A stretch of DNA of 64,000 nt, from the NCBI RefSeq assembly GCF_000024265.1, contig NC_013204.1, positions 1,166,180 through 1,230,179 of the forward strand, written 5' to 3'. A program made the position numbers and the translations under genes. The stretch comes from Eggerthella lenta DSM 2243. GTDB taxonomy: Bacteria; Actinomycetota; Coriobacteriia; Coriobacteriales; Eggerthellaceae. Shown here one piece after another: positions 35,792-44,242 of this stretch; position 1 is the first letter of the stretch; every line of letters begins with the position of its first letter. The notes under the pieces are model-generated. The model searched no databases, was not told the DNA's origin, and saw only the letters and a program-made list of their open reading frames with translations.

Positions 35792-37330
35792 CTACATGAT
35801 GAGCATCGCCGCGGTCAGCACCACCACGAGCACGATGCCGGTGACCACGATCACCTTCATCACCCACTTGAGCATGGTGGCGTACTGCACCTTCGCCAGC
35901 GCGAGGCCCGCCAGCACGGCGCCGTTCAGCGGCGTGATGATGGCCACGAGGCCGTGGGCGGCCACGTAGATCATGACCATGACCTCGGCCGAGAAGCCCA
36001 GGCCGTTCGTCAGCGGCCCCATGATGGGCATCGCCAGCGTGGCCATGCCGGAGCTCGAGGGGATGGCGAACGACAGCACGAAGTAGAACAGGAACGTGGC
36101 GGGCGCGAAGATGAAGGCGGGCACGCCGGACAGCGCGTTCGCGGCGTTCGTGAGGATGAACGTGTCAAGTTGCGTCTCGCCCATGATGACGGCGACGGAG
36201 CGCGCAAGCGCGATGACGAGCGCGACGCTGACCATCTCGGCGCAGCCGCCGAGGAACGTCTTCACGATGTCCTTGCCCGCGAAGCGCGCGAAGATGCCGA
36301 TGACGATGGCCATGAGCAGGAACCACGCCGTGGCCTCGTTGAAGTACCACATGCCCAGCGGCACGCCGGTGAGCACCGCGCTCCAGGCGCCCGCCGGGTC
36401 GTCGACCGAGCCGCCGGCCATGAAGACGTCGATGCCGAAGTTCTGCCACGGTACGAAGCCGACGATCATGACGACGAACGTGAGCGCGAACAGCACGAGC
36501 ACGACCTTCTGCTTGCCGGAGAGGACGGCCGAGAACGCCGGGTTCTCCGCATCCTCCTCCATCTGGCCGTACTCCTTCTCGGACTCCTCCTGCTCCTGCA
36601 ACGACAGGAACGTGGAGCCTTTGTCGGCCTTGACCTTCTTGGCGTAGCGCATGACGAAGAAGATGGAGATGGCCTCGGCGATGACGAACAGCACGAGCCC
36701 GAAGCCGATGATGACGCCCTGGTCGATGGCGATGCCCATGTCGGTGAGGGCGGCGGTGGCCACGCCGACGGAGAACGGGTTCACCGTGGAGCCGATGCAG
36801 CCCGCGCCCGCGCCCAGCAGCACCACGAGCGCGCCGGTGAGCGTGTCGAAGCCCGCGGCGTACATGGTGGCGGCCAGCAGGATGTAGAACGGCACCGTCT
36901 CCTCCATCATGCCGTAGGTGGAGCCGCAGATGCCGAACAGCAGCATGAGGATGGGGATGAGGACGAGCTCGCGGCCCTTGAGGGCGCGTACGAGCGTGGC
37001 GACGCCGGTGTCGAGCGCGCCGGTCTTGTTCACCATGGCCAGAAAGCCGCCCAGCACGAGCACGAACACGCACACCTGCATGGCGCTCGAGAAGCCGAGC
37101 ACCGGGGAGGTCAGAACGTCGGCGAACGACGCTCCGGTTACCTCGCTCGTGAAGAACGACATCGCCACGGTGACGAGCGCCACGACGATCAGGCACGCCA
37201 CGAGGATGATGAAGGAGTCCGGTGCGCCTTTCTTCTTGCGCTTCTTCTTGCCGCCGGGCTCGGGGGCCGCGGCGACGGGCGCGCCCTCGGCGGCTTCCGT
37301 CGCCAGCTTCTGGTTCTCGCTCTCGCTCAT
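35792..37330 (-). CDS. YfcC-family transporter (putative basic amino acid/peptide carrier)
   Basis: 512-residue membrane protein of the YfcC family in the AbgT/ion-transporter superfamily. It has a lysine-rich cytoplasmic N-terminus (KKKRKKKG, about residues 29-36), about twelve TMs, the ICGSTYGMMEETVPF and GCIGSTVNPFSVG motifs in the first half and the FAIPSSSGMATLAMPIMGP and AHGLVAIITPLNG motifs in the second. Its start overlaps the upstream M20 hydrolase stop by four bases (ATGA), so the two are translationally coupled. The pairing suggests uptake of an N-acyl amino acid or dipeptide that the hydrolase then cleaves; the substrate is inferred only. Confidence 0.86.
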   Translation of the reverse strand: MSESENQKLATEAAEGAPVAAAPEPGGKKKRKKKGAPDSFIILVACLIVVALVTVAMSFFTSEVTGASFADVLTSPVLGFSSAMQVCVFVLVLGGFLAMVNKTGALDTGVATLVRALKGRELVLIPILMLLFGICGSTYGMMEETVPFYILLAATMYAAGFDTLTGALVVLLGAGAGCIGSTVNPFSVGVATAALTDMGIAIDQGVIIGFGLVLFVIAEAISIFFVMRYAKKVKADKGSTFLSLQEQEESEKEYGQMEEDAENPAFSAVLSGKQKVVLVLFALTFVVMIVGFVPWQNFGIDVFMAGGSVDDPAGAWSAVLTGVPLGMWYFNEATAWFLLMAIVIGIFARFAGKDIVKTFLGGCAEMVSVALVIALARSVAVIMGETQLDTFILTNAANALSGVPAFIFAPATFLFYFVLSFAIPSSSGMATLAMPIMGPLTNGLGFSAEVMVMIYVAAHGLVAIITPLNGAVLAGLALAKVQYATMLKWVMKVIVVTGIVLVVVLTAAMLIM

Positions 37331-38544
37331 CGCTCGTTCTCCTTGTCGTCGCGCGCTCGGGCTTCCAGCCAGCGCAGGGCCATCGTTGCGGTCATCGCCG
37401 CGCCTTCGACGAACACGCTCTCGTCGAACACCACGCGGGAGTTGTGCACGGGGTAGCGCACGCCTTCGTCCTCCGAGCCGGTGCCCATGACGAAGTAGGT
37501 GGTGGGCACGGCCTGCGAGATGACGCTCATGTCGTCGGAGCCCGAGATGGGCTTGTCGAGGATGGTGACGGGGCGGCCGGTGAGGTCCTCCACGTAGCCG
37601 ATCAGCTCGTCGGTGAGATCGGGGTCGTTGTACACGCTCGGCACGCCGCGGAGGAACCGCACGTCGACGCTGCCGCCGAAGCCCTCCGCGATGCCGCGGC
37701 ACATCGCCTCCATGCGCTCCTTGAGATGCGCGCGGGTGCCCTCGTCGATGGTGCGCAGGGTGCCCAGCAGGTGCACGTCGTCGGGAACGATGTTGGCGGC
37801 CGTGCCGCCGTTGATGGCACCGAACGTGATGACCGCCTGGTCGTTCGGGTCGAGCTCGCGCGCGATGAGGTTCTGCGCGCCGAAGAAGATATGGCAGGCG
37901 ATGTTGAACGGGTCCACCAGCTGGTGCGGGCGCGAGCCGTGGCCGCCCTTGCCGTGCACGACGATGTCGATGTCGTCGATGGACGAGAAGCCGGTGCCCG
38001 GGCGCGTGGCGATCTCGCCCAAGCGGTAGTCGAACGGCATGAGGTGGATGGCCGTGGCGGCGTCGACGTGCGGGTTCTCCAGCACGCCCGCGTTGATCAT
38101 GGCCTCGTTGCCGCAGATCTCGTCGGGCGCGCAGCCCTCCTCGTCGGGCTGGAACATGAGCTTCACGCAGCCGGGCAGCTCGGCCTCGCGGCCTTTCAGG
38201 ATGCGGGCGGCGCCCAGCAGCATGGCGGTGTGCGTGTCGTGCCCGCAGGCGTGCATGTAGTCGGTCGGGGAGGCGAAGGGCAGCCCCGTCTCCTCCTTGA
38301 TGGGCAGCGCGTCCATGTCGGCGCGCAGCATGAAACAGCGGCCCGCCGACGGGTCGCCGATGGTGGCCACGAGGCCGCCCGGCACGATCTCTTCCGGTTC
38401 GAGACCGATTTCCCGCAGACGCTCGGCCACGTAGGCCGTCGTTTGAGGGAGGTCGAACCCGATTTCGGGATGCTCGTGCAGCCAGCGGCGGTCGGCGATG
38501 ATGTCGCCTTCCAGCGCTTTGGCTTCTTCCAGGACACTCGTCAT
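37327..38544 (-). CDS. M20-family amidohydrolase (N-acyl-L-amino acid hydrolase type)
   Basis: 405-residue cytoplasmic metallopeptidase of the M20D/AbgB-HipO group. Metal ligands are visible in LRADMDALPI, HACGHDTHTAM (His, Asp), DEEGCAPDEI (conserved Glu pair replaced in part by Asp-Glu-Glu) and HLMPFDYRLG. Start 38544 (MTSVLEEAKALEGD) follows AAGGAGG; the 109-codon open extension upstream has no homology. It is the first gene of a two-gene operon with the YfcC transporter and divergent from a LuxR-type gene. The likely reaction is hydrolysis of N-acyl amino acids such as hippurate- or aminobenzoyl-type amides. Confidence 0.88.
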   Translation of the reverse strand: MTSVLEEAKALEGDIIADRRWLHEHPEIGFDLPQTTAYVAERLREIGLEPEEIVPGGLVATIGDPSAGRCFMLRADMDALPIKEETGLPFASPTDYMHACGHDTHTAMLLGAARILKGREAELPGCVKLMFQPDEEGCAPDEICGNEAMINAGVLENPHVDAATAIHLMPFDYRLGEIATRPGTGFSSIDDIDIVVHGKGGHGSRPHQLVDPFNIACHIFFGAQNLIARELDPNDQAVITFGAINGGTAANIVPDDVHLLGTLRTIDEGTRAHLKERMEAMCRGIAEGFGGSVDVRFLRGVPSVYNDPDLTDELIGYVEDLTGRPVTILDKPISGSDDMSVISQAVPTTYFVMGTGSEDEGVRYPVHNSRVVFDESVFVEGAAMTATMALRWLEARARDDKENER

Positions 38545-38662
38545 ACGATGATGCCTCCTTCGCTCGAGGCGGGCGGGGCTCCCTTGCGTTGGGGAATCCC
38601 GTCCGTTGCCTGCACCCCGCGTGCGGGGCGCCTTCTGCGGGGTACAATACGGAGGCGAGGCG

Positions 38663-38679
38663 GGGGTGATCGTCACCCC
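38663..38679. promoter_or_regulatory. GGGGTGA-TCG-TCACCCC palindrome
   Basis: Perfect 7-bp arms, spacer TCG. It is located between the divergent M20 and LuxR-type genes, 65 bases before the LuxR start. Strong candidate operator. Confidence 0.55.
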
Positions 38680-38743
38680 GCTGGCGTTACGCGAGGACAA
38701 ACGGTAGGTTTTCGACGGTAAACGGTAGAGAAACGGGGGCGAA

Positions 38744-40225
38744 ATGCGGAATGCGGAACGGACCGCCAGCGGGCGGAACGCCGGCGGCGAGCCTTCTCGC
38801 CCCGCCGTCGCGCGCGATCGGCTGATCGACGCGCGCAGCCTCGTGGCCGTGTGTGCCCTGTCGCTGTCCACGTTCGTGCAGAACGGCTACGTGTACCCTC
38901 CCTTCAACGCGGTCGTGCCGTGGGGGTTCGCGCTGTGCGGGCTTCTGTACGGCGCGGCGTTCGGGTTGTGGGCGTTCGCGGCGCACCGCAGCGGCTCGCC
39001 GCTGCCGGTGCGGGCCGTGACGGTCGGCGCGCTGGCGGCGCTCGCGGCGGGATGCGGGCTGTGGATGCTCGGCGTGCAGAACGGCTACGCGTCGGCGCTC
39101 GGCGTTCCGGGTGCGGCGCTGCTGTCGTGCGGGCGCAGCTGGGCGGTCATCGTGGCGGGGCTGTCGCTCACGCGCCTGCGCCCGCGCGGCGTGCTCGTCA
39201 CCATGGCCGGCGGCGTGTGCCTGTCCTACGCCGTCTACCTTGTGCTCGACCCGCTGCTGGCCGCCTGCGCGCCGGTCGTCTACGCGCTCCTGCCCGCCGT
39301 CGCCCTCGCGGCCGTGGCGGGCCCCGTCGCGCGCCTGCGCGACGCGCTGCCGGACGGCGCCCCTCCCAGCGAGCTGGCGCTGACGAACCCGGGTTCGTTC
39401 CCCGGGCCGTTCAACCGGCTGTTCGTGTGCATCTTCCTGTTCGAGGTGGCGTTCGGCCTGTCCATCACGTTCGGTGCGGGCCCGACGGCCTGGTGGCAGA
39501 GCGCAACGTGCGGCGTCGCGCTGCTGGCGCTGGCCGCATGGTGCGCGCGCACGCAGCGCGCGTCGCGCGAGGACGCGCTGTTCCACGTGTCGGGGCTGCT
39601 CGTGGTGTTCGGGTTCTTCGTCTCGGCCGCGCAGACCGCCGTGCTCGGGTCGGTGGCCCTCGGCGCGCTCACCGTGGGCGCGCAGATGTTCAGCGTCCTC
39701 ACCTGGGCGACGCTCGCCATCATCGCGGCGCGCAACCCCTCGGGCGGCATCGCGGCCCTCGGCCAGGGCTTCTGCGCCTCGAACCTCGGCGCCACGACGG
39801 GCGTCGTGCTGGGGCATCTGCCCGTCGCCGCCGACGCCGCGGGCGCCGACGTGCGCCTGCTGCTGTTCGCGCTCGTGGCCGCCGCCTTCGTCGGGTACGT
39901 ATGGATCGGGCTCAAGGACTTCAGCTTCTCGGCAGCCATCCGCGGCGTGAAGCCGGTGGAGGAGGTGGAGGCGCCCGCCGCTCCCGAGGCCGCCATCGAC
40001 ACGCGCTGCGCGCACCTGGCGTCCGTCCACGGGCTCACCGAGCGCGAGGGGGAGGTGTTCGCGCTGCTGGCGCGCGGGCGCAACGGCGCGTTCATCCAGG
40101 AGGAGTGCCGCGTGACGCGCAACACCGCCAAGACGCACATCCGCCACATCTACCAGAAGCTGGGCGTGCACACGCAGCAAGAGCTCATCGACCTGGTGGA
40201 AAGCGGACGCGACTTCATCGTCTAA
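38744..40225 (+). CDS. Membrane-bound LuxR-family transcriptional regulator (about 12 TM)
   Basis: 493-residue protein: a 28-residue charged N-terminus, about twelve hydrophobic segments (residues 32-395), a short Pro/Ala linker and a C-terminal LuxR helix-turn-helix (LTEREGEVFALLARGRNG, then RVTRNTAKTHIRHIYQKLGVHT). The ATG at 38744 follows a GGGGGCGA tract. It is divergent from the M20 hydrolase-YfcC operon, so it probably responds to the transported amide. This extends the regulator-enzyme pattern to a non-redox pathway. Confidence 0.87.
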   Translation: MRNAERTASGRNAGGEPSRPAVARDRLIDARSLVAVCALSLSTFVQNGYVYPPFNAVVPWGFALCGLLYGAAFGLWAFAAHRSGSPLPVRAVTVGALAALAAGCGLWMLGVQNGYASALGVPGAALLSCGRSWAVIVAGLSLTRLRPRGVLVTMAGGVCLSYAVYLVLDPLLAACAPVVYALLPAVALAAVAGPVARLRDALPDGAPPSELALTNPGSFPGPFNRLFVCIFLFEVAFGLSITFGAGPTAWWQSATCGVALLALAAWCARTQRASREDALFHVSGLLVVFGFFVSAAQTAVLGSVALGALTVGAQMFSVLTWATLAIIAARNPSGGIAALGQGFCASNLGATTGVVLGHLPVAADAAGADVRLLLFALVAAAFVGYVWIGLKDFSFSAAIRGVKPVEEVEAPAAPEAAIDTRCAHLASVHGLTEREGEVFALLARGRNGAFIQEECRVTRNTAKTHIRHIYQKLGVHTQQELIDLVESGRDFIV

Positions 40226-40318
40226 CGCTTGTCTGTCGTTGCCGGCGCGCACCTGCGCATCGGGCGGCGCTTGTGGTACCCTAACGCCAACGATCAAGCT
40301 GAAGGTAAGGAGCCTACG

Positions 40319-40639
40319 ATGCGCGAAGGAAGCGCTCCCAATTTCTGCCCGCCGACCGAGGAGGGCGTCACCCTTGTGCTCGAGGACGAGACGGGCGAGC
40401 AGACGGAACTCGAGTTCCTCGGCCTCATCTTGCACCACGACCGCAGCTACGGCTTCTTCTTCCCCGTAACAGAAGACGAGCCCGTGGGCTCGTCCGGCGA
40501 GGTCGTGCTGCTTGAGGTGACCGAGCTCGACGAAGACGGCCAACCTGCGGCCTTCGAGTTCGTCGAGGATGAAGCGGTGGCGGCCGAGGTCTACGAGGAC
40601 TTCCGCACCGCCACGAAGGACCTGTACGACTTCGCGTAG
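40319..40639 (+). CDS. DUF1292 family small acidic protein
   Basis: 106-residue acidic protein of unknown function. The core VTLVLEDETGEQTELEFLGL with a following Tyr-Gly-Phe-Phe-Phe-Pro strand matches the compact beta-rich DUF1292 family. About 15 residues precede the domain. Start 40319 follows TAAGGAG; the open frame upstream has no match. No membrane or export signal. It is next to small genes of unknown role and gives no functional hint. Confidence 0.8.
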   Translation: MREGSAPNFCPPTEEGVTLVLEDETGEQTELEFLGLILHHDRSYGFFFPVTEDEPVGSSGEVVLLEVTELDEDGQPAAFEFVEDEAVAAEVYEDFRTATKDLYDFA

Positions 40640-40661
40640 CCGTACCGGCTTGGCGCGCGCG

Positions 40662-40856
40662 TCAGCGGCCGAGCGGGTCCCAGCCCGTCGGGGGCTTGAC
40701 CCGCTCGGATTGCGCGATGGCCGCCACGTACATGATATCGTGGTTGATCGCTTGCTCCAGGCGGCACACCTCTTCCTCGGTCTCGGCGTATTCGAAAATG
40801 CGCGCTGCCGCGCGTCTGATCGTGTCCATCAATTCTTCGTACTCGGTTCCGCTCAT
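40662..40856 (-). CDS. Small hypothetical protein divergent from XRE regulator
   Basis: 64-residue helical, acidic protein (MSGTEYEELMDTIRRAAARI). No family recognised. It is supported as real by a good GGAGGT site six bases before the ATG at 40856 and by its position opposite the XRE gene across a shared palindrome. It could be a small regulator or stress protein under control of that XRE protein. No Cys or metal motif is seen. Confidence 0.65.
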   Translation of the reverse strand: MSGTEYEELMDTIRRAAARIFEYAETEEEVCRLEQAINHDIMYVAAIAQSERVKPPTGWDPLGR

Positions 40857-40939
40857 GTGCGACCTCCGGCGATCTTGCCCTCAAGCAATGACCCTCTCGA
40901 TAAACTCATAGTACAAACCTCTTGTTTTATTGACGGTCT

Positions 40940-40955
40940 GTAAACTATAGTTTAC
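40940..40955. promoter_or_regulatory. 16-bp perfect palindrome GTAAACTATAGTTTAC (operator)
   Basis: It lies in the gap between the divergent small gene (40856) and the XRE gene (40992), in markedly AT-rich DNA. A -35-like TTGACG at 40930-40935 is 17 bases before TACGAC (40953-40958), placing the palindrome in the promoter spacer, a classical repressor position. Confidence 0.65.
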
Positions 40956-40991
40956 GACTTTTCCTCCCGCCGGGACTAGCCTTTAACCGGC

Positions 40992-41210
40992 ATGGAGAAC
41001 ACTTCACTAAAAACTCAGCTCGGAACCAATATCGCGAGGCTCCGCGCGAGCGCGAACGTGTCGCAAACGTCCTTCGCTCTCATGGTGGGCGTCAGCCGCA
41101 AATACCTCATCGATATCGAAAGCGGAAAAGCGAATCCGACGGTCGACATGCTCGAGCGCATCGCGGGCGGCTTGGACACCACCGTGGGCCAGCTGTTCGA
41201 GGGTCTGTGA
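40992..41210 (+). CDS. XRE/Cro-type helix-turn-helix regulator
   Basis: 72-residue single-domain DNA-binding protein. The five-helix HTH_3 fold is evident: LGTNIARLRASANVS, QTSFALMVGVSRKYLIDIE (recognition helix) and SGKANPTVDMLERIAGGLDT. There is no ligand domain, so it works as a small dimeric repressor or with a partner. The upstream 16-bp palindrome is a likely autoregulatory operator. It resembles stand-alone chromosomal XRE proteins rather than phage repressors or toxin-antitoxin antitoxins; no toxin gene is adjacent. Confidence 0.88.
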   Translation: MENTSLKTQLGTNIARLRASANVSQTSFALMVGVSRKYLIDIESGKANPTVDMLERIAGGLDTTVGQLFEGL

Positions 41211-41220
41211 GGGGTCGCCG

Positions 41221-41634
41221 CTACAGCTCGACGGGGTTCCAGCTTCCGTCGATGTCGCACAGCCATGCTTCGGGATCGCGCACGGTGAAGAACGTGAGCG
41301 TCTTGTCGTCCGGCCCCTCGTAGCTCTCGCCGAGCCCCGTCATGTGCTCGTACCCCGCACGACGAACCTCATCGTTCGCCCGATCTTCGAGAACAGCTTC
41401 CCCCCGCATGATAACCCAGCCGCTGCCCGGTTTCCAGGCGGTCAATTCAAACTTTGGGTTGAGCTCCAGCTCGCGGTACACGTCCTTCGTGGTGGCGGTG
41501 CAGAACCAGATCCGGCCGTCCTGCACGGCGGCGAAGCTGAAGGGGCGCACGTGCGGCTGATCGCCCTCGCAGGTGGCCAGGTACCAGGCCGGGACGCTCG
41601 TGAGGTAGTCGACGATGGTGTTCGTTCCGTTCAT
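41221..41634 (-). CDS. Pyridoxamine 5'-phosphate oxidase-like flavin-binding protein
   Basis: 137-residue split-barrel protein of the PNPOx-like superfamily. The pattern VPAWYLATCEGDQPHVRPF, WFCTATTKDVYRELELNP and ELTAWKPGSGWVIMRGEA is typical of small FMN- or F420-binding family members of unknown substrate. It is too short for genuine PdxH and lacks its C-terminal substrate motif. Start 41634 follows AAAGGA. It lies 42 bases downstream of ecfT on the same strand, so it may be co-transcribed with the riboflavin transporter, which would fit flavin binding. Confidence 0.8.
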   Translation of the reverse strand: MNGTNTIVDYLTSVPAWYLATCEGDQPHVRPFSFAAVQDGRIWFCTATTKDVYRELELNPKFELTAWKPGSGWVIMRGEAVLEDRANDEVRRAGYEHMTGLGESYEGPDDKTLTFFTVRDPEAWLCDIDGSWNPVEL

Positions 41635-41676
41635 GGGGGTTCCTTTCGGTTGGGATAGGGCGGCTTCGGAGCGGTC

Positions 41677-42471
41677 CTACCAGGGGATGAAGTTGGTGGC
41701 CACGACGCAGGCCAGCATGGCGACGATGACGACGACGCCGTTGCGGTCGAGCGCGGTGAACGCGAGGGGATGCAGGCGCGTGCGGCCGACGCCGCCGTGG
41801 TAGCAGCGGGCCTCCATGGCCGACGACAGCGTTTCCGCGTGGCGGAACGCGCTGGTGAACAGCGGCACCATGAGGGAGGCGAGCATGCGCAGCCGCCCTT
41901 TGGAGAACGTGGCGCCGCGGCTGATCTGCGCGCGGTACACGGTTTGCAGCTCGAAGGTGAACTGGGGCAGGAAGCGCAGGGCGATGCCCATCATCATGGA
42001 CAGCTCGTGCGCCGGCACGCCGATGCGGCTGAAGGGGTGCAGCAGGTACTCGAACGCATCGGTGATGTCGAGCGTGGCGGTGGTCAGGGTGAGCAGGCTC
42101 ATCCCCAGCAGCAACAGCAGCAGGCGGCAGGCGATGAAGGCCGCCTGCCACAGGCCCGCCTCGCTGATGCGGATGATCCACCACTCGAACAGCACCGTGC
42201 CGCCCTGCACGAAGAACACGTTGAGCAGGGCGGTGACCACCACGATGAACGCGAGCGGCGCGATGGACTTGAACGCCGAGCGGATGGGGATGCCCGCCAG
42301 CCTGAAGAAGCCGAACACGAACGCCGCGCACACCGCGAGCCCGAGAAACGACTGCGCGACGAACACCACCGCCATGAGCGCGAGCGCCAGCAGCAGCTTC
42401 GCGCGCGCGTCCATGCGATGCAGCGGGCTCGTGCCCGGCCAGTAGCGTCCGATGACCGCGATGTCAGGCAT
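41677..42471 (-). CDS. ecfT: ECF transporter transmembrane subunit EcfT
   Basis: 264-residue membrane scaffold of an energy-coupling-factor vitamin importer. About five to six TMs; the cytoplasmic coupling helices carry Ala-Arg-Gly-type motifs, here YRAQISRGATF (about residues 175-185) and AMEARCYHGG (about 220), which dock to the two ATPases. Start 42471 overlaps the end of the upstream ATPase gene by 8 bases. It is the last transport gene of the riboflavin-regulated operon. Confidence 0.9.
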   Translation of the reverse strand: MPDIAVIGRYWPGTSPLHRMDARAKLLLALALMAVVFVAQSFLGLAVCAAFVFGFFRLAGIPIRSAFKSIAPLAFIVVVTALLNVFFVQGGTVLFEWWIIRISEAGLWQAAFIACRLLLLLLGMSLLTLTTATLDITDAFEYLLHPFSRIGVPAHELSMMMGIALRFLPQFTFELQTVYRAQISRGATFSKGRLRMLASLMVPLFTSAFRHAETLSSAMEARCYHGGVGRTRLHPLAFTALDRNGVVVIVAMLACVVATNFIPW

Positions 42472-43441
42472 GAGGGGCCTCCGAGGCTTCGACGGCCGCG
42501 CGGTAGGCGCCCGCCAGCTCGTCCGCCAGCGCTTTCACGTCGTACAGCTTCGACGGCAGCTCCACGCCCGCTACGCGCAGCTCGTCGGCCAGCTTCTGGG
42601 GGGCGGGCACGTCCAAGCCGATGGCGCGCAGCCCCTCGCCGTGCGCGAACACCTCGGACGGCGTGCCGAACGCGAACTGCCGGCCCTCGTTCAGCACGAG
42701 CACGCGGTCGGACAGGCGGGCGAGGTCGTCCATGCTGTGCGACACCATGACCACGGTGAGCCCGCTGCCGTGCAGCTGGGCGATGAGGTCGAGGAACTCC
42801 TCGCGCGCCACGGGATCGAGGCCGGCCACCGGCTCGTCCAGCACGAGGACGCGCGGCTCCATGGCCAGCACGCCCGCGAACGCCACGCGGCGCTGCTGGC
42901 CGCCCGACAGCTCGAAGGGGCTCTTGTCGCCCAGCTCGGCGATGTCGAGGCGCACGCTTTCCAGCGCGGCGGCCACGCGGCGCTCCACCTCGTCGGCGGA
43001 CAGCCCCAGGTTGCGGGGGCCGAACGCCACGTCCTCGCGCACGGTGGCGGCGAACAGCTGGTACTCGGGATACTGGAACACGAGCCCCACCTTGCCGCGA
43101 CAGGCCTGCGCCGCGCGCTTGTCGGCCAGGTCCTGGCCGTCCAGCAGCACGCGCCCGCGCGTGGGGCTCACCAGCCCGTTCATGTGCTGGATGAGGGTGC
43201 TCTTGCCGCTGCCGGTGTGACCGGCGATGCCGAGGAACTCGCCGTCCTCCAGCTCGAACGTGATATCGCGCAGCGCCCACACGGCGTCGGGGTCGCCTCC
43301 CCAGGCCGGCTTGCCGCGCTCGAGCGAGGGGGCGTCCTCGATCACGCCGGCCTCGCGGCGGCGCTTCGCCCGCGACTTCCGCTTCTCCTGGCGGGCGGGG
43401 TCGGCGTACGAGTAGCTTACGCCTTCGAAAGCAATCGGCAC
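42464..43441 (-). CDS. ecfA2: ECF transporter ATP-binding subunit EcfA2
   Basis: 325-residue ABC ATPase. Walker A GHTGSGKST, Q-loop QYPEYQLFA, signature LSGGQQRR, Walker B VLVLDEP, H-loop VSHS. An unusual insert of about 35 charged/Lys-rich residues (RQEKRKSRAKRRREAG) sits between the first strand and the A-loop, and a C-terminal extension of about 60 residues follows the nucleotide-binding domain. The start is GTG at 43441 after GAAGGAGGA, giving a 25-base overlap with the upstream ecfA1 gene. It pairs with EcfA1 as a heterodimer. Confidence 0.9.
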   Translation of the reverse strand: MPIAFEGVSYSYADPARQEKRKSRAKRRREAGVIEDAPSLERGKPAWGGDPDAVWALRDITFELEDGEFLGIAGHTGSGKSTLIQHMNGLVSPTRGRVLLDGQDLADKRAAQACRGKVGLVFQYPEYQLFAATVREDVAFGPRNLGLSADEVERRVAAALESVRLDIAELGDKSPFELSGGQQRRVAFAGVLAMEPRVLVLDEPVAGLDPVAREEFLDLIAQLHGSGLTVVMVSHSMDDLARLSDRVLVLNEGRQFAFGTPSEVFAHGEGLRAIGLDVPAPQKLADELRVAGVELPSKLYDVKALADELAGAYRAAVEASEAPHA

Positions 43442-44238
43442 AGCTCCTCCTTCAACGTGGTCGTCTCGATGTGCATGCCCACGGGCACGCCGCGCCGCCC
43501 CAGCTCGAGCGACAGCTCGGCGGCGAACGGCAGGTCGAGGTTGAGATGTTCCAGCAGCTCGGCCTGCACGAGCACGTCCTGCGGCGTGCCGTCGCAGGCG
43601 ACGCGGCCCTCTTCCAATACGATGACGCGGTCGGCCTGCGCGGCTTCCTCCATGAAGTGCGTGATCATGACGACGGTCATGCCGCGGTCGTGCAGCTCGT
43701 GGCACACGCGCATGAGGCCCTTGCGGCCGCGCGGGTCGAGCATGGCCGTGGCCTCGTCCAGGATGAGGATCGAGGGCTCCATGGCCAGCACGCCGGCGAT
43801 GGCGACGCGCTGCTTCTGCCCGCCCGACAGCGCCGCGGTCTCGCGTTTGTCGAAACCCTGCAGCCCCACGTCCGCCAGCGCGTCGGCCACGCGCTGGCGC
43901 AGGTCGTCGGTGGGCACGCCCAGGTTCTCGGGGCCGAAGGCCACGTCGTTCTCGATGAGGCTGGCCACCAGCTGGTCGTCGGGGTTCTGGAACACCATGC
44001 CCGCATGGCTGCGGATGAAGTAGGTGGACCGCTCGTCGCGCGTGTCGTGGTCGAGCACGGTGACGCTGCCTTCGTCGGGCACGAGCAGCGCGTTGATGTG
44101 CTTGGCCAGCGTCGACTTGCCCGAGCCGTTGCCGCCGAGGATGCACACGAACTCGCCCGGGGCGATGCGCGCGTCCACGCCGTCCAGCACGAAGCGGTCG
44201 CCGTCGTACGTGAAGCCTGTTCCCTTGAACTCGATCAT
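43417..44238 (-). CDS. ecfA1: ECF transporter ATP-binding subunit EcfA1
   Basis: 273-residue ABC ATPase. Walker A GGNGSGKST, Q-loop QNPDDQLVA, signature LSGGQKQR, Walker B ILILDEAT, H-loop ITHF. The 'DEAT' rather than 'DEP' after Walker B is the usual EcfA1 form. It is the second gene of the operon, four bases after the S component. Overlaps at both ends indicate tight translational coupling across the transporter genes. Confidence 0.92.
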   Translation of the reverse strand: MIEFKGTGFTYDGDRFVLDGVDARIAPGEFVCILGGNGSGKSTLAKHINALLVPDEGSVTVLDHDTRDERSTYFIRSHAGMVFQNPDDQLVASLIENDVAFGPENLGVPTDDLRQRVADALADVGLQGFDKRETAALSGGQKQRVAIAGVLAMEPSILILDEATAMLDPRGRKGLMRVCHELHDRGMTVVMITHFMEEAAQADRVIVLEEGRVACDGTPQDVLVQAELLEHLNLDLPFAAELSLELGRRGVPVGMHIETTTLKEELCRLLSKA

Positions 44239-44242
44239 GCGG

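Noticed and set aside
40662-41210. Toxin-antitoxin pair
   Set aside because: The XRE protein lacks a toxin neighbour, and the small protein has no RelE/HigB-like basic beta fold. They are divergent rather than overlapping.
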